64,000 bases of DNA, taken from positions 372,001 through 436,000 of the forward strand of contig NZ_WEGI01000007.1 in the NCBI RefSeq assembly GCF_009604425.1. The letters are read 5' to 3'. A model generated the notes under the pieces. It was not told where the DNA came from and did not search any database. It saw nothing but the letters and a program-made list of their open reading frames with translations. Below are positions 16,934-25,496 of this stretch, piece by piece; positions within the stretch are counted from its first letter, which is position 1; every line of letters starts with the position of its first letter. This DNA comes from Nocardia aurantia (GTDB lineage: Bacteria > Actinomycetota > Actinomycetes > Mycobacteriales > Mycobacteriaceae). The position numbers and the translations under genes were made by a program.

Positions 16934-18004
16934 TCACCACGCGATCCGCTGCGCGGGCACCGGTGTGCCGAACGATTCCGGATCACGCCAGATGTCCATG
17001 GGCACCGCGCGTTCGGCGCGGCCGTGCTCGTCCAGCACCCGGCCCATCAGCTTCAGATGCCGCAAGGTCAACAGCCGCTGCGCGATTCGGATGACCGGCA
17101 TCCGCTCGGTGAGCCGCACCTCCAGCGGATGCAGTTCGGACACCGCGCCGAGCCACACGGTCAGCACCAGATTACTGGCGCCGATCACCGAGGCGCACAT
17201 CCTGGTCTGCGGCAGCGCCGCCAATTGCCTTGCCACGGAATCAAGTTCGGCCGGTGGCACATCGATCCACAGCAGCGCCTGGACCGGCCGGCCGGCCGCC
17301 GCGTGCGACAGTTCGCAGCGGACCGTGAGCGTACCGTCGCCCAGTTGCCGATGCAGCCGCCGGCGCACGGTGGTGGTGCTGGTCCGGGCGCGGGCGGCGA
17401 TCTCGTCGTACGAGGCGCGGCCGTCCGCACCGAGGGCCAGCACCAGCGCGCGGTCGGCCGGCGCCGGCACCGCCGGGACCGCCCGCGGCTGCCGCTGCGG
17501 GCCGCGCCGCGCGGTGAGGGTCCGCTGCTGCGTGCGATCCAGTGCGCGCAGCCGCCAGTGGCCGCCCTCCGCGAACATCTCGGTGGCCACCGAGACCCGG
17601 CTGGTCAGCACGCCGGGGATCCGGTTCAGCCGGGCCATCAGATACCGCGAGAGCATGTTCGGATCCGAAACCCACACGGCCACCACCAGATCGGCGACGC
17701 CGACGGTGTGCGAGACCGTGACCGCGTGCGGATCGTCGAGCAGCGCCTCGGCGGCCTGCGCCACCCCGCCCGCGGTGCAGGTCACGGTGACCAGGGCATA
17801 GGGCATGGTGCGCATCAGCGGTGCGGCGCAGTACGCGGTCACCCACGCGTGCCCCCGCCGCAGCAGCCCTTCCCACCGCCGCGCCGCCGTCACCGGGCTC
17901 ACGCCGATGACCTCGCCGATCAGTTTCCACGAGGCCCGCGGCGCGATCTGCAGCGCATTGAGCAACGCGTACTCGATTTCGTCCAGCTGGTCATTTTCGT
18001 CCAT
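16934..18004 (-). CDS. Lrp/AsnC family regulator with two tandem modules
   Basis: A 356-residue cytoplasmic regulator made of two Lrp/AsnC halves. The first helix-turn-helix is at about residues 5-55 (LLNALQIAPRASWKLIGEVIGVSP) with a RAM-like ligand domain after it (ADLVVAVWVSDPNMLSRYL). The second is at about 180-235 (VLALGADGRASYDEIAARARTS), followed by another RAM-like domain (SNLVLTVWLGAVSELHPLE). Single Lrp proteins are about 150 residues, so this is a duplication-type member common in actinobacteria. It is divergent from the MFS transporter gene with 181 bp between starts and probably controls the transporter-peptidase pair. Confidence 0.88.
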   Translation of the reverse strand: MDENDQLDEIEYALLNALQIAPRASWKLIGEVIGVSPVTAARRWEGLLRRGHAWVTAYCAAPLMRTMPYALVTVTCTAGGVAQAAEALLDDPHAVTVSHTVGVADLVVAVWVSDPNMLSRYLMARLNRIPGVLTSRVSVATEMFAEGGHWRLRALDRTQQRTLTARRGPQRQPRAVPAVPAPADRALVLALGADGRASYDEIAARARTSTTTVRRRLHRQLGDGTLTVRCELSHAAAGRPVQALLWIDVPPAELDSVARQLAALPQTRMCASVIGASNLVLTVWLGAVSELHPLEVRLTERMPVIRIAQRLLTLRHLKLMGRVLDEHGRAERAVPMDIWRDPESFGTPVPAQRIAW

Positions 18005-18185
18005 CACGACCCCCGTGCGCGGCGCAATTCTTCGAATATCCGGCGGTTCACTCTCCGTCCCTCATCATCTATCCGAGTGGAATCGCGGTCATCCGGGCAT
18101 CCGGCGACCGGCGGATATTTCGACAGAATTTACAGAACCGCAATCCGGTGAGTCCGATTCATCGGCGTACGAGAGGTGAATCCGA

Positions 18186-19613
18186 ATGCCGTCGATCGCC
18201 GCCCGGCTGGACCGGCTGCCGATCACCCGCCTGCATCTCGTGGTGGTGACCTGCGTCGGTCTGGGATTGTTCTTCGACACCTACGAGGTCTTCCTCGCGG
18301 GCACCCTCTCGACGGTGTTGAAGAACGAGTTCCATCTCGGCGCCGATGCGCTGAAGGCGGTGCTCGCCAGCGCGTTCGTGGGGCAGTTCCTGGGCGCGAT
18401 CCTGCTCGGCCGCGTCGCGGATCGGCTGGGCCGTCGTCGCGCGTTCCTGCTCAATCTCGGCGCGTATTCGGTGTTCTCGGTGATCGGCGGCCTGTCACCG
18501 AATGTCGAGGTCCTCGTGGTGGCGCGCTTCCTGGCCGGGATGGGCCTCGGCGCCGAACTCGCTCTCGCCGACACCTATCTCTCCGATCTGCTGCCCGCCC
18601 GGGTACGCGGCCGGTTCATCGCGACGGCCTACACGATCGGGCTGCTCGGCGTGCCGGCGGCGGGCTTCCTGGCCCGCTGGCTGGTACCGCTCGCGCCGCT
18701 GGGCGTGCACGGCTGGCGCTGGATGTTCTTCCTCGGCGCGCTGGGGGCGCTGGGGGTCTGGGTGCTGCGGCGGATCCTGCCCGAATCACCGCGCTGGCTG
18801 GCGGCGACCGGCCGCGACGCCGAGGCGGAGGCGATCGTGTCCGGCTGGGAGGACGCGGCACGACGCTCGGGACACGTCCTGCCGGAGCCGGAACCCGAAT
18901 CCGCCCCCGATCCGCGACGGCTGCCCCTGCGAGCACTGTTCACCACCGGTTACACCCGCCGCACGGTGATGGCCTGGGTGATGAACGCCGGATCCGCCTT
19001 CGGCTACTACGGTTTCGGCACCATCGCGACCCTGGTCCTGGCCGCCAAGGGGTATTCGATCGTGAGCTCGCTGACCTTCCTCGCGCTGACCTACATCGGA
19101 TATCCGGTCGGTTCCCTGCTGTCGCTGCCGATCGTGGAGCGGGTCGAGCGCAAGGTGCTGATCGCGGTCACCGCGACCGGGATGGCGGTGACCGGGCTGC
19201 TGTTCGGCTTCGCCGGGTCGCCGGCCGCGATCGTGGGCTGGGGGTTCGCGTTCACCCTGATCAGCAACGTGTACTCCAACGGCTTCCACGTCTATCTCGG
19301 CGAGCTGTATCCGACGGCGTTGCGCGCGACCGGCGCGGGCGCGGCGTACTCGATCAGCCGGCTGACCACGGCGGCGCTGCCCTACATCCTCATCCCGGCG
19401 CTGTCCGCGCACGGGCCGGGATTCGTGTTCGGCATCGTCGCGGTCGCGCTGGGAGTGCTCGCCACCGACGTACTCGCCCTGGGACCGCGTACCACCGGGC
19501 TGGCGCTGGAGGCCGCCGCTCCGGCCGGACCCGGGTCGGCGGCCATTGAGCCGGACGCGGCCGGACCGGACCCGGCGATCGGGCGCGTGCCGTCCCGGCC
19601 GGCCGCCGAATGA
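18186..19613 (+). CDS. MFS transporter
   Basis: A 475-residue inner-membrane major facilitator with about 12 helices. The loop 2-3 motif is present as LLGRVADRLGRRRAF, and the FLAGMGLGAELALADTYLSDLLP segment suits the metabolite/proton symporter or sugar porter subfamilies (aromatic-acid and benzoate type). ATG 18186 follows GAGAGGTG. The M20 peptidase gene starts 33 bp downstream, so the pair probably imports and hydrolyses one compound, perhaps an N-acyl or peptide-like substrate. The divergent Lrp/AsnC gene is the likely regulator. The substrate cannot be read from the sequence. Confidence 0.88.
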   Translation: MPSIAARLDRLPITRLHLVVVTCVGLGLFFDTYEVFLAGTLSTVLKNEFHLGADALKAVLASAFVGQFLGAILLGRVADRLGRRRAFLLNLGAYSVFSVIGGLSPNVEVLVVARFLAGMGLGAELALADTYLSDLLPARVRGRFIATAYTIGLLGVPAAGFLARWLVPLAPLGVHGWRWMFFLGALGALGVWVLRRILPESPRWLAATGRDAEAEAIVSGWEDAARRSGHVLPEPEPESAPDPRRLPLRALFTTGYTRRTVMAWVMNAGSAFGYYGFGTIATLVLAAKGYSIVSSLTFLALTYIGYPVGSLLSLPIVERVERKVLIAVTATGMAVTGLLFGFAGSPAAIVGWGFAFTLISNVYSNGFHVYLGELYPTALRATGAGAAYSISRLTTAALPYILIPALSAHGPGFVFGIVAVALGVLATDVLALGPRTTGLALEAAAPAGPGSAAIEPDAAGPDPAIGRVPSRPAAE

Positions 19614-19646
19614 CTGCGAATTTGCTTCGCGCCGAAAGGAATTCAC

Positions 19647-20957
19647 ATGACCGGGATCGATACCGCCGCCGACGAGGCCGTCGTCTTCTGCCGGGACCTG
19701 ATGCGGATCGACACCACCAACCCCGGTGACGACAGCGGTCCCGGGGAGCGGCGAGCCGCCGAGTACATCGCCGAACGGCTCGCCGAGGTCGGCCTCGGCA
19801 CCGAATTGTTCGAGCCGCGGGCCGGCCGGACCTCGGTCGTGGCGCGGTGGGAGGGGACCGCGCCCGACCGGGCCGCCCTGCTGGTCCACGCCCATACCGA
19901 CGTGGTCCCGGCCGAACCCGCGATGTGGCGGTACCACCCGTTCGGTGGCGAGATCGCCGACGGATATCTGTGGGGCCGCGGCGCGGTGGACATGAAGTAC
20001 TTCGCGGCCCAGATGCTGGCGGTGACCCGGGCCCGGATCCGCGCCGGGCGGCCGCCGGCCCGCGACATCGTGCTGGCCTTCCTCGCCGACGAGGAGGGCG
20101 GCGGTCATCTCGGCGCGCGCTGGCTGGTCGACAACCACCCGGATCTGTTCGACGGCTGCACCGAGGCCGTCGGCGAGGTGGGCGGATATTCGGCGGCACT
20201 GCCGAGCGGCCGTCGACTGTACGTCGTGGAGACGGCGGAGAAGGGGGTGCTCTGGTTCCGGCTCACCGCCACCGGCACCGCCGGGCACGGGTCCATGCTG
20301 AATCCGCGCAACAGCGTCACCGAATTGGCCGAGGTGGTGCACCGGATCGGCCGGCACGAATTCCCGGCCCGCCTCACCCCGACCACCCGAATGTTTTTCG
20401 AGGCGCTGGCGGCGGAACTCGGGGAGACATTCGATCCGGCCGATCCGGCGCCGCTGCTGAAAACGGTCGCGCCGCTGGAACGAATGGTCGGCGCGACGCT
20501 CCGCGATATCGCCTCACCGACCAGATTCGACGCCGGTTACAAGACGAACGTGATACCGAGCGAGGCCACCGCGGAAATCGACTGCCGTTTCGTCCCCGGC
20601 CTGGAGGAACAATTCGAGGCCGAATTCCGCGCGCTGGTCGGGCCGGACATCCGCTGCGAGGTCGTGTTCCGCCTGCCCGCCGTCGAGACGCCGTTCCCGG
20701 CGCCGCTGACCGCGGCGATGGCGGCCAGTCTCGCCATCGAGGATCCGGGCTGCGGCGTGATTCCGTACCTGCTGCCGGCGGGGACCGACGCGAAACACTT
20801 CAGTCGGCTCGGCATGGCCTGCTACGGTTTCGCGCCGCTGCGGCTACCCGACGATTTCGATTTCCCGGCGGCCTTCCACGGGGTCGACGAACGGGTGCCG
20901 GTGGACGCCGTCCGCTTCGGCGCGCGAGTGCTGCACACGTTCTTCGACCGCTGTTGA
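19647..20957 (+). CDS. M20 family metallopeptidase/deacylase
   Basis: A 436-residue dinuclear zinc hydrolase of the M20 family (ArgE/DapE/carboxypeptidase G2 type). The metal sites are visible as HAHTDVVP (His, Asp), then WGRGAVDMKYF (bridging Asp) and LADEEGGGHLGA (catalytic Glu pair), with the closing His in GTDAKHFSRLGM. The dimerisation domain lies at about residues 200-330. ATG 19647 has AAAGGA upstream. Family members cleave amide bonds in N-acyl amino acids or dipeptides. Coupled with the upstream MFS transporter, a catabolic role is likely, but the substrate is unknown. Confidence 0.88.
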   Translation: MTGIDTAADEAVVFCRDLMRIDTTNPGDDSGPGERRAAEYIAERLAEVGLGTELFEPRAGRTSVVARWEGTAPDRAALLVHAHTDVVPAEPAMWRYHPFGGEIADGYLWGRGAVDMKYFAAQMLAVTRARIRAGRPPARDIVLAFLADEEGGGHLGARWLVDNHPDLFDGCTEAVGEVGGYSAALPSGRRLYVVETAEKGVLWFRLTATGTAGHGSMLNPRNSVTELAEVVHRIGRHEFPARLTPTTRMFFEALAAELGETFDPADPAPLLKTVAPLERMVGATLRDIASPTRFDAGYKTNVIPSEATAEIDCRFVPGLEEQFEAEFRALVGPDIRCEVVFRLPAVETPFPAPLTAAMAASLAIEDPGCGVIPYLLPAGTDAKHFSRLGMACYGFAPLRLPDDFDFPAAFHGVDERVPVDAVRFGARVLHTFFDRC

Positions 20958-20967
20958 CGACCGGAAC

Positions 20968-21714
20968 TCAGTGCGGCGGCAGCAGGTCCGGCCGCCGCTC
21001 CCGGGTGCGGGCGACGGACTGCTCACGGCGCCAGGCGGCGACCTTGGCATGGTTACCGGACAGCAGGATCTCGGGCACGTCCAGGCCGCGCCAGCGGACC
21101 GGGCGGGTGTAGCTCGGGCCCTCCAGCAGCCCGAGTTCCCCACCGTCCTCCTCCGTCCCCACGGAGAACGAATCCTCTTGATGGGACAGCTGATTGCCGA
21201 GCACCCCGGGAATCAACCGGACCACGGCCTCCGAGATGACCAGCACCGCGGCCTCGCCGCCGATGAGCACGTAGTCGCCGATGCTCACCTCCTCGACCCG
21301 CACCCGGCGCGCGGCGTCGTCGAAGACGCGCTGATCGATGCCCTCGTACCGGCCGCAGGCGAAGACCAGGTGCCGTTCGCCGGCCCAGCGCCGCGCGGTG
21401 ACCTGGGTGAACGGGACGCCCGCGGGGGTGGGCACGACCAGCAGCGCGTCGTCGGGGCAGACCTCGTCCAGCGCGTCACCCCAGACCGTGGGCTTCATGA
21501 CCATGCCGGGCCCGCCGCCGTAGGGTGAGTCGTCGACCGCCTGATGGACATCGTGGGTCCAGCGCCGCAGGTCGTGCACCCCGAGTTCCACGATGCCCTT
21601 GCCGATCGCCTTGCCCAGCAAGGCCGTTCGCAACGGCTCCAGATATTCGGGGAAGATGGTCACCACGTCGATGCGCAGGGCCGGCGCCCCCTCACCCGGG
21701 TCGCGCATCCTCAC
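20968..21714 (-). CDS. trmD: tRNA (guanine37-N1)-methyltransferase
   Basis: Methylates G37 next to the anticodon using S-adenosylmethionine, preventing frameshifts. The SPOUT trefoil-knot protein (248 residues) shows RIDVVTIFPEYLEPLRTAL at the start, then DDSPYGGGPGMVM, FACGRYEGIDQRV and EVSIGDYVLIGGEAA, all standard TrmD motifs. The GTG at 21714 overlaps the rimM stop (GTGA); an ATG two codons in (21708) is the alternative. Last gene of the rpsP-KH-rimM-trmD operon. Confidence 0.96.
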   Translation of the reverse strand: MRMRDPGEGAPALRIDVVTIFPEYLEPLRTALLGKAIGKGIVELGVHDLRRWTHDVHQAVDDSPYGGGPGMVMKPTVWGDALDEVCPDDALLVVPTPAGVPFTQVTARRWAGERHLVFACGRYEGIDQRVFDDAARRVRVEEVSIGDYVLIGGEAAVLVISEAVVRLIPGVLGNQLSHQEDSFSVGTEEDGGELGLLEGPSYTRPVRWRGLDVPEILLSGNHAKVAAWRREQSVARTRERRPDLLPPH

Positions 21715-22253
21715 TCCTTGTCCGGCAAGCCTTCTGGGTCGAGCAGGCCCGCGGGCGGATCGATGACGATCGACCGGTCCGCGATCGAGACCGTCGGCAC
21801 GATGGCGGTGACGAACGGGATCAGGATCTCCCGGCCGTCGTCGGCCGCGCGGACCGAGAGCAGTTCGCCCGCAGCCGAATGCAGGACCTCGGTGACGGTG
21901 CCGACGATCGTGTCGTCACCGAGCCGCACGGTCAGGCCCTCGAGTTCGTGGTCGTAGTACTCGTCCGGATCGGCCGACGGCGGCAGGTCGGCGGAGTCGA
22001 CCACGAAGAGCGTGCCGCGCAACGCATCCGCGGCGGTGCGGTCCGAGATGCCCCGCAGGCACACGAGGAGCCGGCCCGAATGTTCCCGGGCCGACTCGAT
22101 CGTGAAGGGCTGCAACGCCTTCGCGCGTGGCAGCCGTCCCCGCAGGGTGGTGCCGGGCGCGAAGCGCAGCCCGGGTTCGTCGGTGCGCACCTCGACGACG
22201 AGTTCGCCACGCACGCCGTGCGATTTGGCCACCCGCCCGACGACCAGTTCCAC
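21711..22253 (-). CDS. rimM: 16S rRNA processing protein RimM
   Basis: A 180-residue ribosome maturation factor that binds S19 and helps mature the 30S head. The N-terminal RimM barrel starts LVVGRVAKSHGVRGELVVEV, and the PRC-barrel-like second half includes YYDHELEGLTVRLGD and IVPTVSIADRSIVIDPPAGLL. Its GTG start overlaps the KH gene stop by one base (TAGTG) and its stop overlaps trmD, indicating tight translational coupling. Confidence 0.95.
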   Translation of the reverse strand: MELVVGRVAKSHGVRGELVVEVRTDEPGLRFAPGTTLRGRLPRAKALQPFTIESAREHSGRLLVCLRGISDRTAADALRGTLFVVDSADLPPSADPDEYYDHELEGLTVRLGDDTIVGTVTEVLHSAAGELLSVRAADDGREILIPFVTAIVPTVSIADRSIVIDPPAGLLDPEGLPDKE

Positions 22254-22495
22254 TATTGATCCGTGTCGACCACGTCGACCCGGATACCCCGGCCGCCGAT
22301 ACCGGCGACGAGGGTGCGCAGGGCGGTCGCGGTGCGACCACCGCGCCCGATCACCTTGCCCAGATCGTCCGGGTGCACGTGCACCTCGACCGTGCGGCCG
22401 CGCCGGCTGGTGATCAGCTCGACGCGGACGTCCTCGGGATTGGCGACGATGCCGCGCACCAGGTGCTCGACGGCATCGGCGACGACCGTGCTCAT
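22253..22495 (-). CDS. KH-domain RNA-binding protein (KhpA type)
   Basis: An 80-residue single KH-domain protein. The GxxG loop lies in DDLGKVIGRGGRTATALRTL. It sits between rpsP and rimM as in nearly all actinobacteria and Gram-positives, where its homologue (KhpA, formerly YlqC) binds RNA with KhpB. The ATG overlaps the rpsP stop (TAATG). Confidence 0.93.
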   Translation of the reverse strand: MSTVVADAVEHLVRGIVANPEDVRVELITSRRGRTVEVHVHPDDLGKVIGRGGRTATALRTLVAGIGGRGIRVDVVDTDQ

Positions 22496-22932
22496 TACTC
22501 GGCAGCCTCGGTCGCGTCGGCGGCAGCCTCGGCCTCTTCCTTCTTGGCGGCCTTCTTCTTCGGCGTCACGGCCTCGGCGCGCGGCTCGCTGTCGGCGGCG
22601 GCCAGGGCGGCGTTGAACAGGTCCAGCTTGGACGGCTTCGCCGGCTTGACCTTCAGGGTGCCCTCGGCGCCCGGCAGGCCCTTGAACTTCTGCCAGTCGC
22701 CGGTGATCTCCAGCAGCCGCTTGACGGGCTCGGTCGGCTGCGCGCCGACGCCCAGCCAGTACTGCACGCGCTCGGAGTCGACCTCGATCAGCGAGGGCTC
22801 CTCCTTCGGGTGGTACTTGCCGACCGACTCGATGGCCCGGCCGTCGCGGCGGGTACGGGCATCGGCGATGACGATGCGGTACTGCGGGTTGCGGATCTTG
22901 CCGAGCCGGGTGAGCTTGATGCGGACAGCCAT
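22495..22932 (-). CDS. rpsP: 30S ribosomal protein S16
   Basis: A 145-residue S16 protein that starts AVRIKLTRLGKIRNPQYRI and carries the core GRAIESVGKYHPKEEP and VQYWLGVGAQPTEPV. After about residue 110 an actinobacterial Lys/Ala/Glu-rich tail (TPKKKAAKKEEAEAA) extends beyond the 82-residue E. coli form. First gene of the rpsP-KH-rimM-trmD operon. The 217 bp upstream presumably hold the promoter; I saw no clear hexamers there. Confidence 0.96.
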   Translation of the reverse strand: MAVRIKLTRLGKIRNPQYRIVIADARTRRDGRAIESVGKYHPKEEPSLIEVDSERVQYWLGVGAQPTEPVKRLLEITGDWQKFKGLPGAEGTLKVKPAKPSKLDLFNAALAAADSEPRAEAVTPKKKAAKKEEAEAAADATEAAE

Positions 22933-23149
22933 GAGCTGACACCTTTCGGGTGGTGACCGTCGCGAGGACGGCCGGTTGGTCACGTCGCAATTCAGCGGCC
23001 CGCACGAGGACGGGCCCGGTTTTGCGGAGTGTGTGACCGCCGCGCGGTACGTAACCGGAGACGGGCTGACACTGTCCTCGACGAGGACGGTGGTCCATCT
23101 TGCCAGACCGGCCCGCGCGCCCGGAAATCACCCCGTCGTCACCCGCCGT

Positions 23150-24250
23150 TCAGCGATGCGCGGTGACCGGATCGCGCCGGTCGTACACCCGGCCGCGCAG
23201 CACCACCCACGCCGGCGTGGCGAGCACGTCCCGGCCGCGGCGCGGATCCTCGGCGTAGACGACCAGATCGGCGGGTGCGCCGGGTTCGATGCTGGGCCGG
23301 CCGAGCCAGTCCCGGGCCCGCCAGGACGCCGCGGCGAGCGCCTCGGTGCGCGACAGGCCCGCGTGCGCGAGCGCCTCGATCTCGTCGGCGACGCGGCCGT
23401 GCCGGATGCCGCCCCCGGCGTCGGTGCCCGCGTAGATCGGCACCCCCGCGGCGTGCGCGTTCGCGATCGTGTCGCGGACGCGGCGGTGCAGGTCCCGCAT
23501 GTGCGCGGCGTAGACCGGGAATTTGCCGGCCCCGGCGGCGATGTCCGGAAAGGTCTCGATGTTGATCAGCGTCGGGACCAGCGCGGTGCCGTGCCGCACC
23601 ATCAGCTCGACGGTCTCGTCGGTGAGGCCGGTGCCGTGTTCCAGGCAGTCGATCCCGGCCGTGATCAGGCCGGGCAGCGCGTCCTCGCCGAAGACGTGCG
23701 CGGTGACCCGGGCGCCCTCGGCGTGCGCGGCGTCGATGGCCTCCTTCAGGATCGGGTCGCTCCACAGCGGGGCGAGGTCGCCGGTCGACCGGTCGATCCA
23801 GTCGCCGACGAGCTTCACCCAGCCGTCGCCGCGGCGCGCCTGCTCGGCGACGATGGCCGGCAGGTCCCGCTCGTCGTCGAGTTCGATGCCCAGTTCGCGG
23901 ATGTAGCGCTTGGGCCGGGCGATGTGCCGGCCCGCGCGGATGATCTCCGGCAGGTCCGCGCGCTCGTCGATGAACCGGGTGTCGATCGGCGAGCCGGCGT
24001 CGCGTAGCAGCAGCGCGCCGGCGTCGCGTTCGATCTCGGCCTGCTCGACCGCGCCGTCGTGATCCTCGTGGCCGCCGCCGTAGCGGATGCCGACGTGGCA
24101 GTGCGCGTCGACCAGGCCCGGCACGATCCAGCCGGAGGTGCACAGCGTGTCGGCGCCGGCGACCGGCTCGAACGAGATCACCCCGTCGTGCACCCAGAGA
24201 TCACGCACCTCCGCGCCGGGGAGCACCGCTCCCCGCAGATGCCACCGCAT
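23150..24250 (-). CDS. Amidohydrolase family protein (Rv2915c-like)
   Basis: A 366-residue cytoplasmic metal-dependent hydrolase. The amidohydrolase metal motif is GLVDAHCHVGI (near residue 50), with VTAHVFGEDAL and IDCLEHGTGL giving the further histidines and IYAGTDAGGG the conserved aspartate. The C-terminal PSIEPGAPADLVVYAEDP closes the composite beta domain, as in imidazolonepropionase-like and prolidase-like members. AGGAGGT lies just before the ATG at 24250, which decides the start against 24283. Position between rpsP and ffh matches Rv2915c. Substrate unknown. Confidence 0.88.
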   Translation of the reverse strand: MRWHLRGAVLPGAEVRDLWVHDGVISFEPVAGADTLCTSGWIVPGLVDAHCHVGIRYGGGHEDHDGAVEQAEIERDAGALLLRDAGSPIDTRFIDERADLPEIIRAGRHIARPKRYIRELGIELDDERDLPAIVAEQARRGDGWVKLVGDWIDRSTGDLAPLWSDPILKEAIDAAHAEGARVTAHVFGEDALPGLITAGIDCLEHGTGLTDETVELMVRHGTALVPTLINIETFPDIAAGAGKFPVYAAHMRDLHRRVRDTIANAHAAGVPIYAGTDAGGGIRHGRVADEIEALAHAGLSRTEALAAASWRARDWLGRPSIEPGAPADLVVYAEDPRRGRDVLATPAWVVLRGRVYDRRDPVTAHR

Positions 24251-24362
24251 GCCACCTCCTGGTCGAACCGCCCGCGATCTCACCTCAACCTACGCCGCCT
24301 CGGCGCCCCGATCCGGATCGGCTTGCGGGGCGGCGCGCGGCCGGCCGAGACATCGAGCCCGC

Positions 24363-24399
24363 GCGCCACCGGCGTAGCCGGTTCAGCGGCCGGTGGCGC
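24363..24399 (-). terminator. Candidate hairpin terminator after the BMP lipoprotein gene
   Basis: Ten-base arms GCGCCACCGG (24363-24372) and CCGGTGGCGC (24390-24399) flank a 17-base loop 35 bp past the BMP gene stop. There is no U-tract, so it may be a weak or factor-dependent terminator. Confidence 0.4.
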
Positions 24400-24433
24400 C
24401 GATTTCGTTGCAGCGGTTCGAGTTCGGCGGAGA

Positions 24434-25420
24434 TCAGCCGCCCAGCTTCGCCGTGCCGGCGGCCAGATCCTTCTTCACCTGGTCGATGGCCGCGACGATC
24501 TGCGGGTCCGCGGTGCACACGGTGATGTCGGTGGCGCCGGTCGGCGAGGCGACGCCGAAGGGCACCTGCTCGGCCTTGAAGGTGCCGCCGAGCACGGCGT
24601 TCACCGCGTACTCGAGTTCGGCGCCGGTGTCCTCCTTCACGTAGCCGGAGATGCCCCGCTCGGAGCCGCAGTCCTTGACCAGCGGCCCGCCCACCACGGT
24701 CGCGTTGCCCTCCGCGGCCGCCTGGGCGAGGCCCTGTTTGCCGAGGTTCAGCTGCTGGCCGAAGGCGTCCGCGCCGGCCCCGATGTCGGCCTGCCCGGCC
24801 TGCTTCGACTTGGCGACGTCGTTGAAGTCGCCGACGTACTGCGGGGGCAGGACCGTCACGCCGGGCTTCACGCGCTTGGCGCCGGCCTCGAAGGCCTTGG
24901 CGGTCTTGACGATCGCGGGCAACTCCTGGCCGCCGACGAATGCCACCTTGCCGGACTTGCTGGTGAGGGCGGCGTAGGCGCCGGCGAGATAGCCGCCGTC
25001 GGCCTGCGCCGGATCGTAGTAGGCGAGGTTGGCCAGCGGCTGCGCGTCGGAGGGCCCGCCGATCTCGACGAATTTCACCTGCGGGAAGGTCGGCGCGACC
25101 TGCCGCAGCACCGAGTCGGTCTGGCCGCCGAACGACACCACCAGTTGCGAGGTGGCGGCCAGCCTGGTCAGGGTCTGCTGGTAGTCGGCGGTGGCGACCT
25201 GCTCGGCCTTCGTCAGGGTGACCTTGCCGGCGAGCGTGCGCTCGATGCGCTGATAGCCCTGGTAGCCGGACTGCATGAAACCGTCGTCGGACAGCGAGCC
25301 GGGGAACATCACCCCGACCTTCAACGCGCCCCCGGCGCTACTCGGAGTGGAGTTGCTGCTGCAGGCGGCGACCGTGGTGCCGAGCGCGAGGGTCAGGACG
25401 GCGGCGGCGAGCTTCTTCAT
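24434..25420 (-). CDS. BMP family ABC transporter substrate-binding lipoprotein
   Basis: A 328-residue lipoprotein with a signal peptide ending in lipobox VAAC (Cys at about residue 20). The mature part is of the basic membrane protein (PnrA/TmpC/YufN-like) family, which binds nucleosides or purines: VGVMFPGSLSDDGFMQSGYQG at the start, then VSFGGQTDSVL, VKFVEIGG and GKVAFVGGQELPAI. It lies at the end of the cluster that encodes the matching dual ATPase and two permeases, but behind its own operator-like palindrome (25442-25459), so it probably has its own promoter under the GntR regulator. Abundant separate expression is usual for binding proteins. Confidence 0.88.
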   Translation of the reverse strand: MKKLAAAVLTLALGTTVAACSSNSTPSSAGGALKVGVMFPGSLSDDGFMQSGYQGYQRIERTLAGKVTLTKAEQVATADYQQTLTRLAATSQLVVSFGGQTDSVLRQVAPTFPQVKFVEIGGPSDAQPLANLAYYDPAQADGGYLAGAYAALTSKSGKVAFVGGQELPAIVKTAKAFEAGAKRVKPGVTVLPPQYVGDFNDVAKSKQAGQADIGAGADAFGQQLNLGKQGLAQAAAEGNATVVGGPLVKDCGSERGISGYVKEDTGAELEYAVNAVLGGTFKAEQVPFGVASPTGATDITVCTADPQIVAAIDQVKKDLAAGTAKLGG

Positions 25421-25441
25421 GATCGTGCTTTCCGGTAGGAG

Positions 25442-25459
25442 TTAACGGTATGCCATTAA
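25442..25459. promoter_or_regulatory. Candidate GntR operator before the BMP gene
   Basis: TTAACGGTATGCCATTAA lies 22 bp upstream of the BMP start codon. It matches the palindrome TTAGTGGTATACCGCTAA beside the GntR gene at 13 of 18 positions (shared TTA..GGTAT.CC..TAA frame), a form typical of GntR/FadR-type operators. Confidence 0.6.
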
Positions 25460-25496
25460 GTTGACGGATCCCGATTTCCGGGCCGTTTCGGTGATG